DNA from: Denticeps clupeoides
Lineage: Eukaryota > Chordata > Actinopteri > Clupeiformes > Denticipitidae
NCBI RefSeq assembly: GCF_900700375.1
Contig: NC_041707.1
Span: 10,632,046 to 10,696,045, forward strand
Direction of reading: 5' to 3'
DNA: 64,000 bases
Position 1 is the first letter of the stretch. Each line of letters opens with the position of its first letter. A model generated the notes under the pieces. It was not told where the DNA came from. It searched no databases and saw only the letters and a program-made list of their open reading frames with translations. Both the position numbers and the translations under genes were made by a program. This document shows, piece after piece, positions 49,677-60,455 of the stretch.

Positions 49677-49921
49677 CGTCGGTTCTCCCGGACCGCATCA
49701 ATGTACGGGGCGCATCACCGCGAGAAGGTCGCCGCGCAGCCCGGACGCGCCGTGGACTGAGGTCGCGGCATCCTGTGTCGCGGGGAAACTCGCACAAGGA
49801 AACAATGTCCAGCGGCCTGTTTCTTTTGTCTCCTTACAAGGCCAGATCCGTTCTGGGGAACAATAGGGCCAGGCAACTGTTGTGACTTATTTTTCCAGAT
49901 GTCTCCCACCCTGAAAATAAC

Positions 49922-49960
49922 CTTCACACACACACACACACACACACATACACACACGCA
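49922..49960. repeat. (CA)n microsatellite
   Basis: CA dinucleotide run with small interruptions, upstream of cd93. Confidence 0.9.
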
Positions 49961-50334
49961 CAGTGTATGACACATTTAACCTGCATCAGGTTTACGTTTT
50001 TTTTTCAGTGAAACATTTTAATTCCAGGATTTATTCCATAATATACAAAAAAAGTGCCATTGAATGATGTGTTAGTTAGATACGTGGCCATTCATGGCAT
50101 TTTAACATGCTTATCTCATGGACACAACGGTGGGGGAAACGAGTGAGATTTGACCCTGTGAATTTGTGGTCTTCACAGTGTGCTACCCACTAGGCCGCTA
50201 GAATTCAAACCGGACCTTGTGTGTGCTTGTGTGGGGTTTCCTCCGGGTTGTCCATCTCCGTGGTCGAAACCAGCTTTTTTCAACAACCGTCGAGAGTCAA
50301 ACCGCTTCTCTCTTGGCGTCACTTCGAGACTTCG

Positions 50335-50890
50335 AGATTTGAGCTTTTATTACGAATCGTCTGGACTTAATGTTGGGCTTAACCAGAGGACACTTGATCG
50401 ACCTCAGCTGGTCAAAAATGCTGCTGCGCGGCTTTTAACTGGTGCAAAAAGACACGAGCTTATTACTCCAGCTCTAGCATCGTTACATTGGCTCCTGGCT
50501 TGTTAGCGTATCGATTTTGGGATTCTTTTGCTTGCTTTTAAATGTCTCCATGGCCTTGCCACACGGTGTCTGTCCCGATCCGCTCCAGTCGTACGCTCCT
50601 CCACGTGCTCCACGGGCAGCAGAACGTTCATTGTCGGGGGTGACCGAGCCTTTTCACTCGCTGCTCCAAGACTTGAACATCAGGCAGGCCAAATCCCTTC
50701 CTGCTTTTAAGTGCTCCCTTTTCTCCTTGGCTTTTAAATCTGTCTGAGATGTTGGTTTTACCGTTTTATCGTGGTTATTATTACTTTATTGTTTTATTCG
50801 CTGTCTCTCTTTTCTTTTGTCTGCGTACAGCACTTTGGTCAACTGAGTTGTTTTAAAGTGCTTTAAAAATTCATTTCAACTTGACCTTGA
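50335..50890 (+). repeat. LINE 3' end, L2/CR1-like, different family
   Basis: Plus-strand pieces encode RPQLVKNAAARLLTGAKRHE, LASLHW and LLAFKCLHGLA, the C-terminal region after the reverse transcriptase. The tail reads GTACAGCACTTTGGTCAACT and GTGCTTTAAAAATTC. Several frame breaks. Confidence 0.65.
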
Positions 50891-50911
50891 ACTCGTCCAG
50901 CTTACTCAAAT

Positions 50912-51105
50912 GGGTGGTAGTAGCCTAGTGGGTAACACCCTCGCCTATGAACCAGGAGACCCAGGTTCAAATCCCACTTACTACCATTGTGTCCCTGAGC
51001 AAGACACGTAACCCTAAGTTGCTCCAGGGGGACTGTCCCCTGTAACTACTGATTATCGCTCTGGATAAGGGCGTCTGATAAATGCCGTAAATGTAAATGT
51101 AAATG
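50912..51105 (+). repeat. SINE type 1, plus-strand copy 4
   Basis: Full tRNA-like head (GGTGGTAGTAGCCTAGTGGG, B box GGTTCAAATCC) through to the L2-type tail and ATGTAAATGTAAATG repeats. One of the best preserved copies. Confidence 0.9.
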
Positions 51106-51239
51106 TACTCCCAACGTCCATAGGCATGCGCGCTAGGTGGATTAGTGACTAAATTGTCCGTAGGTGCTAGTGAATGGTGTGTGTCAGTGTGTGCCCCGAG
51201 TCAGGCTGGGCATAATGCGCAATTTTTCTTCTTCACCTT

Positions 51240-52020
51240 TTTTGCAGGTCCTGAACACTACAGGCCGGGATCATCCCGCAAGGGCCATAGCTCCGGAGAC
51301 GGTGTAACTGTTGGTTTGGAAGGTGAAATGGAAGGCGTACTGACCAAGTGGTCCGTGACCATCCAGAAATATATATATATATTTTTGTCTTTTGTGCAGC
51401 ATCCTGTCTTGGTGGAGTCGTTATATTGTCTGTAGCAGCTTGTGGTATCCTGTGCTTGTTTAGAAAAAGGCATGGACGTGATTTCAATGGCAGGAAATTC
51501 TCTGGAAGGCCCCACCGGGCTGCTTTTTTTTTTTTTTAACTTCATTGAATATGTTGTATGGTACATTTGAACTATTCAGTATTCATAACCCAATATTGTT
51601 TACTCTTTAACTGTTATCGCTGAGAAACCAGCTTCTTTGTGTGAAACAAGGCAGACCTGCACTCGCCAAAAGCAAATCCTGGTTTCCTGATAATAGAAAA
51701 CGTGTTTACTTCAGGTATATACTTATCTGTCCCCCGATGATCTTTAATTTAATACCCAGAATGCCTCCGCCCTGGGTATCCGAGTCAGACAGGAAAGGGA
51801 AATTATTCCATAGTAGCTGTGGACCCACCGTCCAGCGCAGCTTTCCCCCCAACAGTTTCACTGGTGAGCTGGTTTATTCGGCCTTAGACTGCCCAGTTCT
51901 TTGTTGTCTTTTCATTATCAGTGACTGCAAGCCCCAGCAATGCGGGGAAGGGTCCCGTGTCTGCCTGAGCTCCTCCGTGCTGCAGTGTGGGAGTTCTTCA
52001 AGCACCAGTTAGGCCAGGAG
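51240..52020 (+). other. Possible exons of an unrecognised gene or pseudogene
   Basis: Exon-like pieces with plausible splice sites. From 51248 (after TTTTGCAG): a frame with GEMEGVLTKW. From 51400 (after TTTTGTGCAG): a frame with SCLGGVVILSVAACGILCLF followed by RKRHGRD, which looks like a membrane span with a basic stop-transfer. From about 51759: KGKLFHSSCGPTVQRSFPPN, ending at a GT donor near 51869. No family recognised, and the frames have not been shown to join. Confidence 0.2.
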
Positions 52021-53832
52021 GCTGACACGGTTTTTCTTGGACTGCTTGGTGACTTTTGATGAATTGCTTTAGATTATACCCACAGGGCTTACTTAAACCC
52101 GCCCAGACCAAGTGATCTGTGGCTGTGCGGACATGGACGAGCAGATTAGAAAAATCTATACAGAAAGATCAACATTTACATACGTTTGCCAACGAATTAG
52201 CACGTTGTGGCGGTTTTGGTCTTTTATACACACGCTCAGGTTAAAAGTCCTTTAGTTTATTTCTTGCCCCAATTAGACATCCTGTGGTGAGTAAACTTTT
52301 GACCGCAACTGTTTGCTGGCAGGAAAGCCAGAAGAGCTTACTTCCTCCGTCTTATCCACCAGGAAGTGTCCGCCCCTGTGAAATTCACTCTCAGCGGCAT
52401 CTTTTAAGAAGAACATGTTCGCTTCTGGACATTTCACAAATCGACCCATTTTTACACCTTACAGCCAAGAGAGTCATTTAAGCTCAGATTCTCACAGAAA
52501 AAGAGAAAAGTTATAGACTGCCAAGGAAAAATGTCACAAATTTGCCATGTATGCTCTTTTCTGAAGAACTAAATATCGTCACTTCAGGCTTGTATCTGGC
52601 TGAGAACAGAGACCTCTAGCGTTTCATGTAGCTCTGCACTGACCCAGGCAGCAGTGCTACACTATAATAGAACGTATTTTTATTACTGCTCATCTACATA
52701 GCAACAAGACGGGAAATATGCACAAATGCGGACTTCTGAGACAGATTTGCCTTCCTTGTTGCACCAAGGACCATGTGTAACAAAAATGAAGCTCACATTT
52801 CTATAGAAAATAACGTTTTTGGAGGTGAAGGATGCAGATGGAAGCAGAACTGTCAGTAAGAGATGTTTTTAAATGTGTTTTCTTAACGTTTAATTTAAGT
52901 TCCGATTTTTAATATTTGCTGCAACAGTTTTTTAATATATGTGCGACAGTTATTGGTTTATTTGTATATCCTGCACAGATGACATCGTGTCCCCTGGAGT
53001 TTTGGGAATTTTCCTCAGGTCCTTCTGCTTCATCAGGAGAACTTGAGTAAAAGAGGAAGGACAGGTGTCCTAACAGATCAGCATACCTATCAGAATGGCC
53101 TACCCTACCCTACAAGAAGATGTACATAATTAGTGTCATTTTTACCCTGCATTTTTTTTTTATTTAAGTTTGTAAATTCAACTTGCTGCGGGCTGAATCT
53201 ACGCACATATTGTTTATTAATGCTAGTTTTATTGTGTAGTTGTACCTTATGAATGTGTAGTTTTACTGTGGATATTTTTAGTTTGTTCAAAATTCTTTAC
53301 AGGGGTAGGTAGCCTGTGTTTTCTGTGTGCACATCATAGTGGGTGGGAATTTTGCAGAGAATCTTTCATTTAAGTACAGTTGGTTGCAGATATATCTTTT
53401 TTTTACCCCAGTGAAAGTATGGAAAGATGATGGGAGGACACTAACACTAATGCTGTTAGTGTGTTAATTATTTAATTAATTTAATTAAAATTGAAATCTA
53501 TTCTTCAGTGGTGCTGGACCAAGAGTAGTAAAGTCACTTAACCCCCAGGGGGACTCTCCCTGTAACTTCTGATTGTAAGTGACTCTGGATGAATGCCATA
53601 AATGTAAATGAAAATGGATCAAAAAGTCACAGGGAAGGTGATTTTAAAATCAGCTGTACAGTCATCATCACTGAAACTTCACATATTCAGTGTTCTGTCC
53701 ACGGTACATCCAAAATTCCATTCACCCCTTAATATGTAGACTCGGGTTTATGGACTTAATGGGTAGAGTTATGTGGTGAGACAGAGGGGACCAACAGATT
53801 TACCTTCTTCCGCTGCAGTCGTAATTGGAACA
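52021..53832. other. Unassigned non-coding stretch
   Basis: No exon recognised. 53510-53615 contains a decayed piece resembling the tail half of SINE type 1 (GGGGGACTCTCCCTGTAACT). Confidence 0.35.
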
Positions 53833-53930
53833 CATTTACATTTACGGCATTTGGCAGACGCCCTTATCCAGAGCGACTTACAACGTGCTTTCAAGTTACC
53901 ATCGATGAAGAGATCAATTCCGGGAACACA
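53833..53930 (-). repeat. L2 family A 3' end fragment
   Basis: About 98 bp ending in TAAATGTAAATG on the minus strand, the same 3' terminus as the LINE at 56.8 kb. It cuts into the last recognisable exon of the kinase relic. Confidence 0.8.
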
Positions 53931-54207
53931 GTCCCCCGTAGGTTCAGGCCAGTTGAGAAATGGATGCTGCACACAAAAACATAGAGGGTTGAGTGTTAGC
54001 ACTGGTAGCAGTTTAATTATATGAGAAAATATGAGCTTAGGGTGATCAGTAGCATCAAAATTCTGACTTATGATTCCTTACCAAAGGCAATTCTTCAGCA
54101 GAAGGGCGGCTGCATGGATCTCAAATAAGGGCCTGATGGACAAAGTCCTTAAATTCCATCGACCTGGGAAGAGAACAGTCTGGTTTAATTATAATGCTCC
54201 AGTGAAG

Positions 54208-54210
<3 letters not shown>

Positions 54211-54253
<43 letters not shown>
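54211..54253. repeat. (GT)n microsatellite
   Basis: About 21 uninterrupted GT units between two exons of the kinase relic. Confidence 0.95.
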
Positions 54254-54255
<2 letters not shown>

Positions 54256-54724
54256 GAAAACGTTCACCAATTTCCATCCTCCCGCAGCTTGGGTGGCACC
54301 ATGATCTCAGATGATAAGTAGGTTTTAATACTGAAAACACACAGACAGACACAGATAAGTACATCAACATTGAGAGCACACACAAGGGGTAGGTGGATCA
54401 TTTTTTAAAAATAAACATGCATTACTTGCACTTGGTTTAACTTACCAATCGTTGCTCATGGAGCTGTGGGGAATTTGGCGCTCATTATAGTCGCCGTCCC
54501 TTATGGCACAGAGGACTTTGGGGGCAATCCTTTATAAATACAGACACACACAGACAGGGAAAAGTAAGTACAGTGACACACAAAACAAACACCACACAGA
54601 CACAAAGGACAAATTTTTGCTTGAGAAAGAAACGTACCATTGCAACGTTCCAACACATTGGGCACTGGGGTGTGTTAAACGTGCTGCTAAGCCCAGATCG
54701 CCTACAGTTTTAAAACTGATCACA

Positions 54725-54917
54725 GGGTGGTAGTAGCCTAGTGGGTAACACACTCGCCTATGAACCAGAAGACCCAGGTTCAAACCCCACTTACTACCAT
54801 TGTGTCCCTGAGCAAGACACTTAACCCTAAATTGCTCCGGGGGGACTGTCCCTGTAACTACTTATTGTAAGTCGCTCTGGATAAGGGCGTCTGATAAATA
54901 CTGTAAATGTAAATCCA
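54725..54917 (+). repeat. SINE type 1, plus-strand copy 5
   Basis: Full-length copy with tRNA-like head and L2-type tail, inserted in an intron of the kinase relic. Confidence 0.9.
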
Positions 54918-55879
54918 CACCGATTGCGTTTCTAGTTATGGATGAACAATTAATCGTTCATCCAGATTTCTTTCTTGCTCCACACAGGAAGTGGTGGAAT
55001 AATTTGGAAGTCAGTACTCACAGATCTTCACGTCGCCAGTTTCATTCAGGAGGATGTTGTCTCCCTGTGGACCAACACGGAGACACTCGCAGGTTAGATA
55101 TGAGAGTAGGCTAGCAATAAATCCAGTTCTAAGTAAATATTTCCGCTCACTTCTCTTTCAGATCAGAGCGTTAAGAAGCCTCATAACTTATAGACATGTT
55201 TGGTGTCGGTGTGTGATGACAAACCTTTATGTTGCGGTGGACGATGGAGGTACATCAGCCCCTAGTGGACACAAATAGGAAGTACATCACATTCAAATCT
55301 GCTAAAATATAAAGTATAGGTGTGTGTGTTTGTGGAGGAGTCATGTTGTTACCTGTAAGGCCTCCCGGCAGGCATAAGCGGTCTCCTCCTCAGCGGTCTC
55401 AGAATGCGGCACCAAAATCTGTCCAGACTACAACGCAAAACATGAAATACCGCCCTACAGAAAACACACTGTTGCAGCAGCGTTACCTGTTCACACCTAC
55501 CAGTTCGCCTGAGTTGACATTCTGAGCCTGCAGCCCAAAGAGCAAAGAAAAGCATCAGCTGCTCTTCAACACACTATAAACACAACCCTTTCCCAAACGT
55601 CCCAAAACAATATTAAGCCCAATGTCAAATGTCTTCACCTTTTCACACACCAGTTCTGTGTTTACTGCAGGTTCGTTATTTATAGCTTTTTTTTCTGTAA
55701 GAGTTTTCCCGGTCTGGTCCCTACAGACTTCAGTCGTCACATTTCTATTAACATTAATAATGAAAGATCCACTAATCCAGTGTTCTTAGTTCTGATACCA
55801 GTAACTGGTGTATGGATATTGGCCGATCCTGAGTACCAATCCAATCCAATACCAGTGCAACCTATAATAAAACCGAATC

Positions 55880-56040
55880 CTAAACTGCCACTGAGCAAGG
55901 TATCGTCCCAACAAACTGCTCCCCGGGAGCCTGTGATATCTGCCCACTGCTCACTAAGGGTGATGGTTAAAAGCAGAGGACACATTTCGTTGTGTCACCG
56001 TGTGCTGTGCCACAGTTTTTCACAATCACTTCACTTTCAC
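55880..56040 (+). repeat. SINE type 2, plus-strand partial copy
   Basis: Begins at the CTGCCACTGAGCAAGGT region (head missing) and ends TCACTTCACTTTCAC. Confidence 0.7.
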
Positions 56041-56544
56041 ATTCTGCTGGTCTGCCGTTCTGGATCAGAACATCATTTCAGGTAAAAGGTGAATGTGCCA
56101 TTCAAAGGGCACGTTTCTAGCTATAGTGTGCCATACATTTTCTTTAATCTTAAATGGATGCCATGAGGACTCCAAACTGGCTCTTGAGATCCCGTCTTGG
56201 CTTGGCTTCATTCTTCTATTGAGAGATTCTAATAAAATAATAATCAGCTGAGCACTACAAGCCCTAAGAAAAGCAAATACATAAATATATTTTAAACCTG
56301 CTCTCTTTGTCAATAAAACTATTTCACAAAAATGTACAAATTTCTTATAAAACTAGACTGTACTTCTGAGATTAAATTAGTTAAATGTAAAATAAATTGT
56401 AAAATAAACAGTTTTAATTCCAAAAAAAAATCCCTAAATATGGTAAATAAAACTGCTCAAATGTTCATAATAATATATTTTAGAGTAAAAGGCACCTTCA
56501 CATCATAATAAAAACTTACCAACTTGTGTTTTAGAGAGACCAAG

Positions 56545-56765
56545 ATTAGCATTGTGTGTTCAGCTCCAAGACTATCTTCTCTATTACCTGAAAAGTGTAC
56601 TTCACCTCTTGTGCGTACGCTATATTCAATGCAAAGAGCAGTCCAAACAGATCTGGAATTTCCTTAAGCACAGCAGCTTCTTCCAATACAATGGCAATGC
56701 TGGTCACAGCCAGAAAAGGGGAATTGCCTTCAACCATATTCAGGATACCAGCTTTCATTCCCTTG
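56545..56765 (-). pseudogene. C-terminal exon of a CACTA-linked fish repeat protein
   Basis: Minus-strand frame with VEGNSPFLAVTSIAIVLEE, LLFALNIAYAQEVKYTF and IEKIVLELNT. This resembles the C-terminal end of the SAM-like proteins that accompany fish CACTA-type transposases. It probably belongs with the older element at 60.4-62.8 kb, the LINEs having been inserted between. Confidence 0.5.
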
Positions 56766-56772
56766 GTTTTCT

Positions 56773-59530
56773 TACATTTACATTTATATTTATGGAATTT
56801 GGCCTTATCCAGAGCGACTTACAACGTGCTTTCAAGTTTCCATGGATGAAGAGATCAATTCCGGTTCACTAGGACCCCCAACTATGAATACAATCTTTTT
56901 ATTCACTCTGTTGTAGATTCTGTACACAAGTTCGACAATAAGAAGGTTACAAGTAAATCTGAATATTCTCTAAAGAGGAAGGTCTTGAGCTGTCGTTTGA
57001 AAATACTCAGTGACTGAGCTGTTCTGACCTCGAGGGGAAGTTCATTCCACCACCGAGAGATGGAGGGACCAGGCGAGCAGTACTGGAGGTGCAGTGTGAG
57101 GTGTAATAAGGGCTGTGAGGTAGGATGGTGCTACTCCATGTTTGGCTTTGTAGGCCAGCATCAGTATTTTGATGCGTGCAGCTACTGGGAGCCAGTGGAG
57201 GGAACATAGCAGAGGGGTGGTGTGGGAGAATTTGGGAAGGTTGAAGATCAGTTGTGCTGCTGCATTTTGTATGAGTTGTAGAGGTCAGATGGTACATAGT
57301 GGTAGACCAGCTAGAAGGGAGTTACAGTAGTCCAGTCGTGAGATTACTAAGGACTGAACCAGTAGCTGGGTGACCTGGGTTGACAGATAAGGGCGGATTC
57401 GTCTGATATTGTAGAGAAGGAATCTACATGAGCGGGAAAGATTGCTGATGTGAGTCGAGAAGGAGAGTTGGTTGTATAATGTTATGCCAAGGTTGCAGGC
57501 TGTTGTAGAAGGAGAGAGCTCTGAGTTGTCTAGGTAAATAGCAAGATCCTGATGTGGTGAAGAATCTGCTGGAATGAATATTAGTTCAGTTTTGGTGGGA
57601 TTGAGTTGGAGGTGATGGGCTGCCATCCAAGACGAGATGTTGGTTAGACATGCAGAGATTTTGGAAGCAGCATGTAGATCAGAGGGAGGAAAGGAGAAGA
57701 GGAGTTGTTTGTCATCAGCATAGCAGTGGTAGGATAATCCATGTTAGGAAATGACCTCACCAAGTGATCTTGAGAAAAGTGATCTCCACGAGCATGATCT
57801 TCTCGACCCTTTTCAGTCTGGTTTCAGGAAAGGGCATTCAACTGAAACCTCCCTCCGGGAAATGATGGATGACCTTTGTGCTGCAAGAGCTGCCGACAGA
57901 TCGTCTGTCCTTGTCCTACTTGATCTATCTGCTGCCTTCGACACAGTTAACCATGAAATTCTTCTCACCACACTCTCTGATTTAGGAGTTACAGGAACCG
58001 TACTAGATTGGTTCACCTCTTATCTTCACGACAGGTCCTTCAAGGTATCATGGGGAGGTGAGACATCTGTCCTCTCTAGGGTAACCACAGGGGTTCCACA
58101 AGGCTCTGTCCTTGGCCCCCTTCTATTCTCAATATACACTCGCTCACTTGGTCACATCATCCAATCACATGGCTTCTTCTATCACTCTTATGCTGATGAC
58201 ACCCAGCTCTATCTGTCATTCCCACCAGAAGATGCTACTATAGCAACAAAAATTTCGGCCTGCCTCTCAGACATATCGGCATGGATGTCTGAGCGACACC
58301 TCCAACTCAATCTATCAAAAACCGAGATTCTGATCTTTCCGGGCAACAATTCCCCTCAGCAAAACCTTTCAATTCAAATTGGCTCGCTACTGTTTACACC
58401 CACGGCATCTGCAAAAAGCCTTGGAGTTTGGATTGATGACAAACTGAGTTTGAACCATCACGTTGCTGCAATCTCCAGATCCTGCAGGTTCACTCTCTAC
58501 AACATTCGCAAGATTCGGCCTTTTCTCTCAAAACAGGCTACGCAGCTCCTCGTCCAGGCAATGGTCATCTCCAAACTCGACTATTGTAACTCTCTCCTGG
58601 CTGGAGCCTCTGCAGTCACCATAAAACCACTCCAGATGATCCAAAATATGGCAGCCCGTCTCATCTTCAATCAGCCAAAATACACCCATGTTACACCTCT
58701 TCTTACCTCTCTCCACTGGCTCCCGGTAGCTGCTCGCATTGAGTTCAAATCCTTGATGCTGCCTACAGGGCTGTAAATGGAACTGCACCCTCCTATATCA
58801 ATACAATACTACCTAGCTACACTCCTGCACGCTCTCTCAGATCAGCAAATGAAAGGAGACTAAAAATTCCTTCTTCACGGGGTCTCCGATTTCAATCATC
58901 TCTGTTCTCCGTTGTCCCTGGCTGGTGAAACAACCTGCCCTCCTCCACACGACTAGCCGAGACTATCACCACTTTTAAGAAGCAGGTGAAAACCCACTTG
59001 TTCAAAAAATATTACAGACAAATCTAACACTTACACCCGCACATGCGTGCACATTGCACAAACAATACAAAAATGTATAAATACATTATAATTTTTCTTC
59101 GTCTAGCACCTAACAATCTCTGAGCATGCTCTTCGCTGACAAGTTTGAGCCTTATCAGGGCTCTTAGTTTGTAAACTCAAAATTCTATAGAAATCGAACG
59201 AGAATTGCTGGTGTCTTCCTCTTGTAAGTCGCTTTGGATAAAAGCGTCTGCTAAATAAAGTAAATTAAAGTAAAGTAAAGTAAAGTATAGTAAAAAGAGA
59301 GGACTGAGAGGACTAGCACTGAGCCTTGAGGGACACCAGTGGAGAGTGTACGTGAGGTAGAGGTGGATCCTTTCCAGGTCACTTAGTAAGATCGCTCATC
59401 AAGGTAGGAAGCAAACCACTGCCATGCTGATCCCTGAATTCCAAGCCTCTTCAGGATTGACAAGAGAGTCTTGTGGTTAACGGTGTCAAATGCTGCAGAG
59501 AGGTCGAGGAGAAGGTCTTCTCCACTTTAT
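56773..59530 (-). repeat. L2-type LINE, family A, split by another LINE
   Basis: Minus-strand reverse transcriptase remnant. 59530-59295 encodes [19 protein letters not shown] and STGVPQGSV. After the insertion, 57743 downward encodes HGLSYHCYADD, MAAHHLQLNPTKTEL and [10 protein letters not shown], then the C-terminal region and a 3' tail at 56773. The 5' part is missing. An in-frame stop is visible after YLDERSY, and there are other frame breaks. Confidence 0.85.
57744..59290 (+). repeat. L2-type LINE, family B, inserted into family A
   Basis: Plus-strand ORF 57751-58776 encodes a reverse transcriptase core: [45 protein letters not shown], the catalytic YADDTQLYL, and [11 protein letters not shown]. 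The frame slips by one base near 58750, where the family's [16 protein letters not shown] continues in another frame. A later Trp codon is TGA (near 58925). The element ends with KTHLFKKYY, a 3' UTR and (TAAAG)n. It is 5'-truncated. Its clean reading frame makes it younger than family A. Confidence 0.88.
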
Positions 59531-59540
59531 CTGTGTCCTG

Positions 59541-59938
59541 GGTAAGATTTAGATAATCTTTCTTCCATCATGTATAATGACATGGGTGCAGAATGGGGAC
59601 ATAAATTAATTTAGTATTTCAAGAACATAACCAAATCTTGCACATCAATTGCTGTGAGACATCGCAAACATCACTAGTAATTCTCAAAAGTGGACGTCGG
59701 CGAGCTGACGGGGGAAGTAAGTGCAGAGGCGGGACAACAGTGAAAACAATGGTTTATTAAACAATAAAGAAACAGGGCGCAATGGCCGAAAACAGGGGAA
59801 ATAAGGGGAGAACTTAAACTAGTGGCGACTGCCAGACCTCAAAACACATCAAACACGTTTTAACACGTTTAAACTCAGCACATTTCTGTTGGTTAGATCA
59901 AACAATCAGTATATCAAACAATAAATGAATGTATATAC
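59541..59938. other. Unassigned stretch between LINE and LTR
   Basis: No exon or repeat family could be named. 59740-59830 is purine-rich. Confidence 0.35.
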
Positions 59939-59943
59939 ATACA

Positions 59944-60450
59944 TGTAAATGACTTTGAAACGTTTTGGGGTTATTGTGTAACATGTCTTGCTATCATAAC
60001 TTTACTTATGTGCCTTTATTTTGTAAGTTCCTGTGAGACGGATACTTTTATTTTGAAAGGACGGAAAACCGGAAGTTGACTGTATTATCGCCGAGAGCGA
60101 AAGTTAATCGGGAAGGGACATAAAAACGACGGAAAACACGGTGATAAGGGGAAATAGCATTACAGAAAGTGTATAGTTTTCTTTGTTTAGCTCCTGTCGA
60201 TAGTGGACACAAGGTTTGTTGGAATTTTCTGTAAATTTATTTATTTATGTTTAACTTTTATTAATGTTTAAGAAAGCTACGGCTATACTTAGCTTTATTT
60301 AATGACGATTTTTTTTTGTTTTAGATTGTTAATTTGTATTTATTGTTTTCTTTTAGCTCTTACGTTGGTTTGATAGCGCAATGTGAATGAGAAAGAAATA
60401 AAGATCATCAGACCATCAGTAAAGCTGTTTTAATTCGACGGGACGCTACA
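59944..60450 (+). mobile_element. Solo LTR of an LTR retrotransposon (fossil)
   Basis: A 507-bp block beginning TGTAAATGAC and ending GACGCTACA, that is TG...CA with TGTA/TACA inverted ends. It is flanked by the 5-bp direct repeat ATACA (59939-59943 and 60451-60455). An AATAAA lies about 50 bp before its right end. No internal region or partner LTR is present, so it is a solo LTR left by recombination. The 5-bp duplication fits Ty3/Gypsy-type elements, but the family is not certain. Confidence 0.7.
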
Positions 60451-60455
60451 ATACA

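Larger units (their letters stand above)
53931..55527 (-). pseudogene. MAP4K-like protein kinase relic (about nine exons)
   Basis: Minus-strand exons with intact splice sites: 55527-55501 (AQNVNSGEL), 55427-55353 (TAYACREALQ), 55261-55225 (GLMYLH, IVHRNIK), 55064-55022 (GDNILLNETGDVKI), 54701-54638 (CDLGLAARLTHP, CVGTLQW), 54529-54446 (IAPKVLCAIRDGDYNE), 54330-54268 (VPPKLREDGNW), 54163-54082 (SMEFKDFVHQALI, DPCSRPSAEEL), 53966 to about 53931 (HPFLNWPEPTGD). In order these match kinase subdomains VIb to XI of MAP4K/GCK kinases. Missing: the glycine loop, the beta-3 lysine exon and the alpha-F exon. The catalytic loop reads HRN not HRD and sits after a frameshifting deletion. DFG is DLG. A TGA falls within the subdomain XI exon. 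The 3' end is lost to an L2 fragment. Decayed copy of a host kinase gene. Confidence 0.7.

Noticed and set aside
50915-50990. tRNA-like sequences in several places
   Set aside because: They are SINE heads: repeated copies joined to the same body and LINE-type tail, not single tRNA genes.
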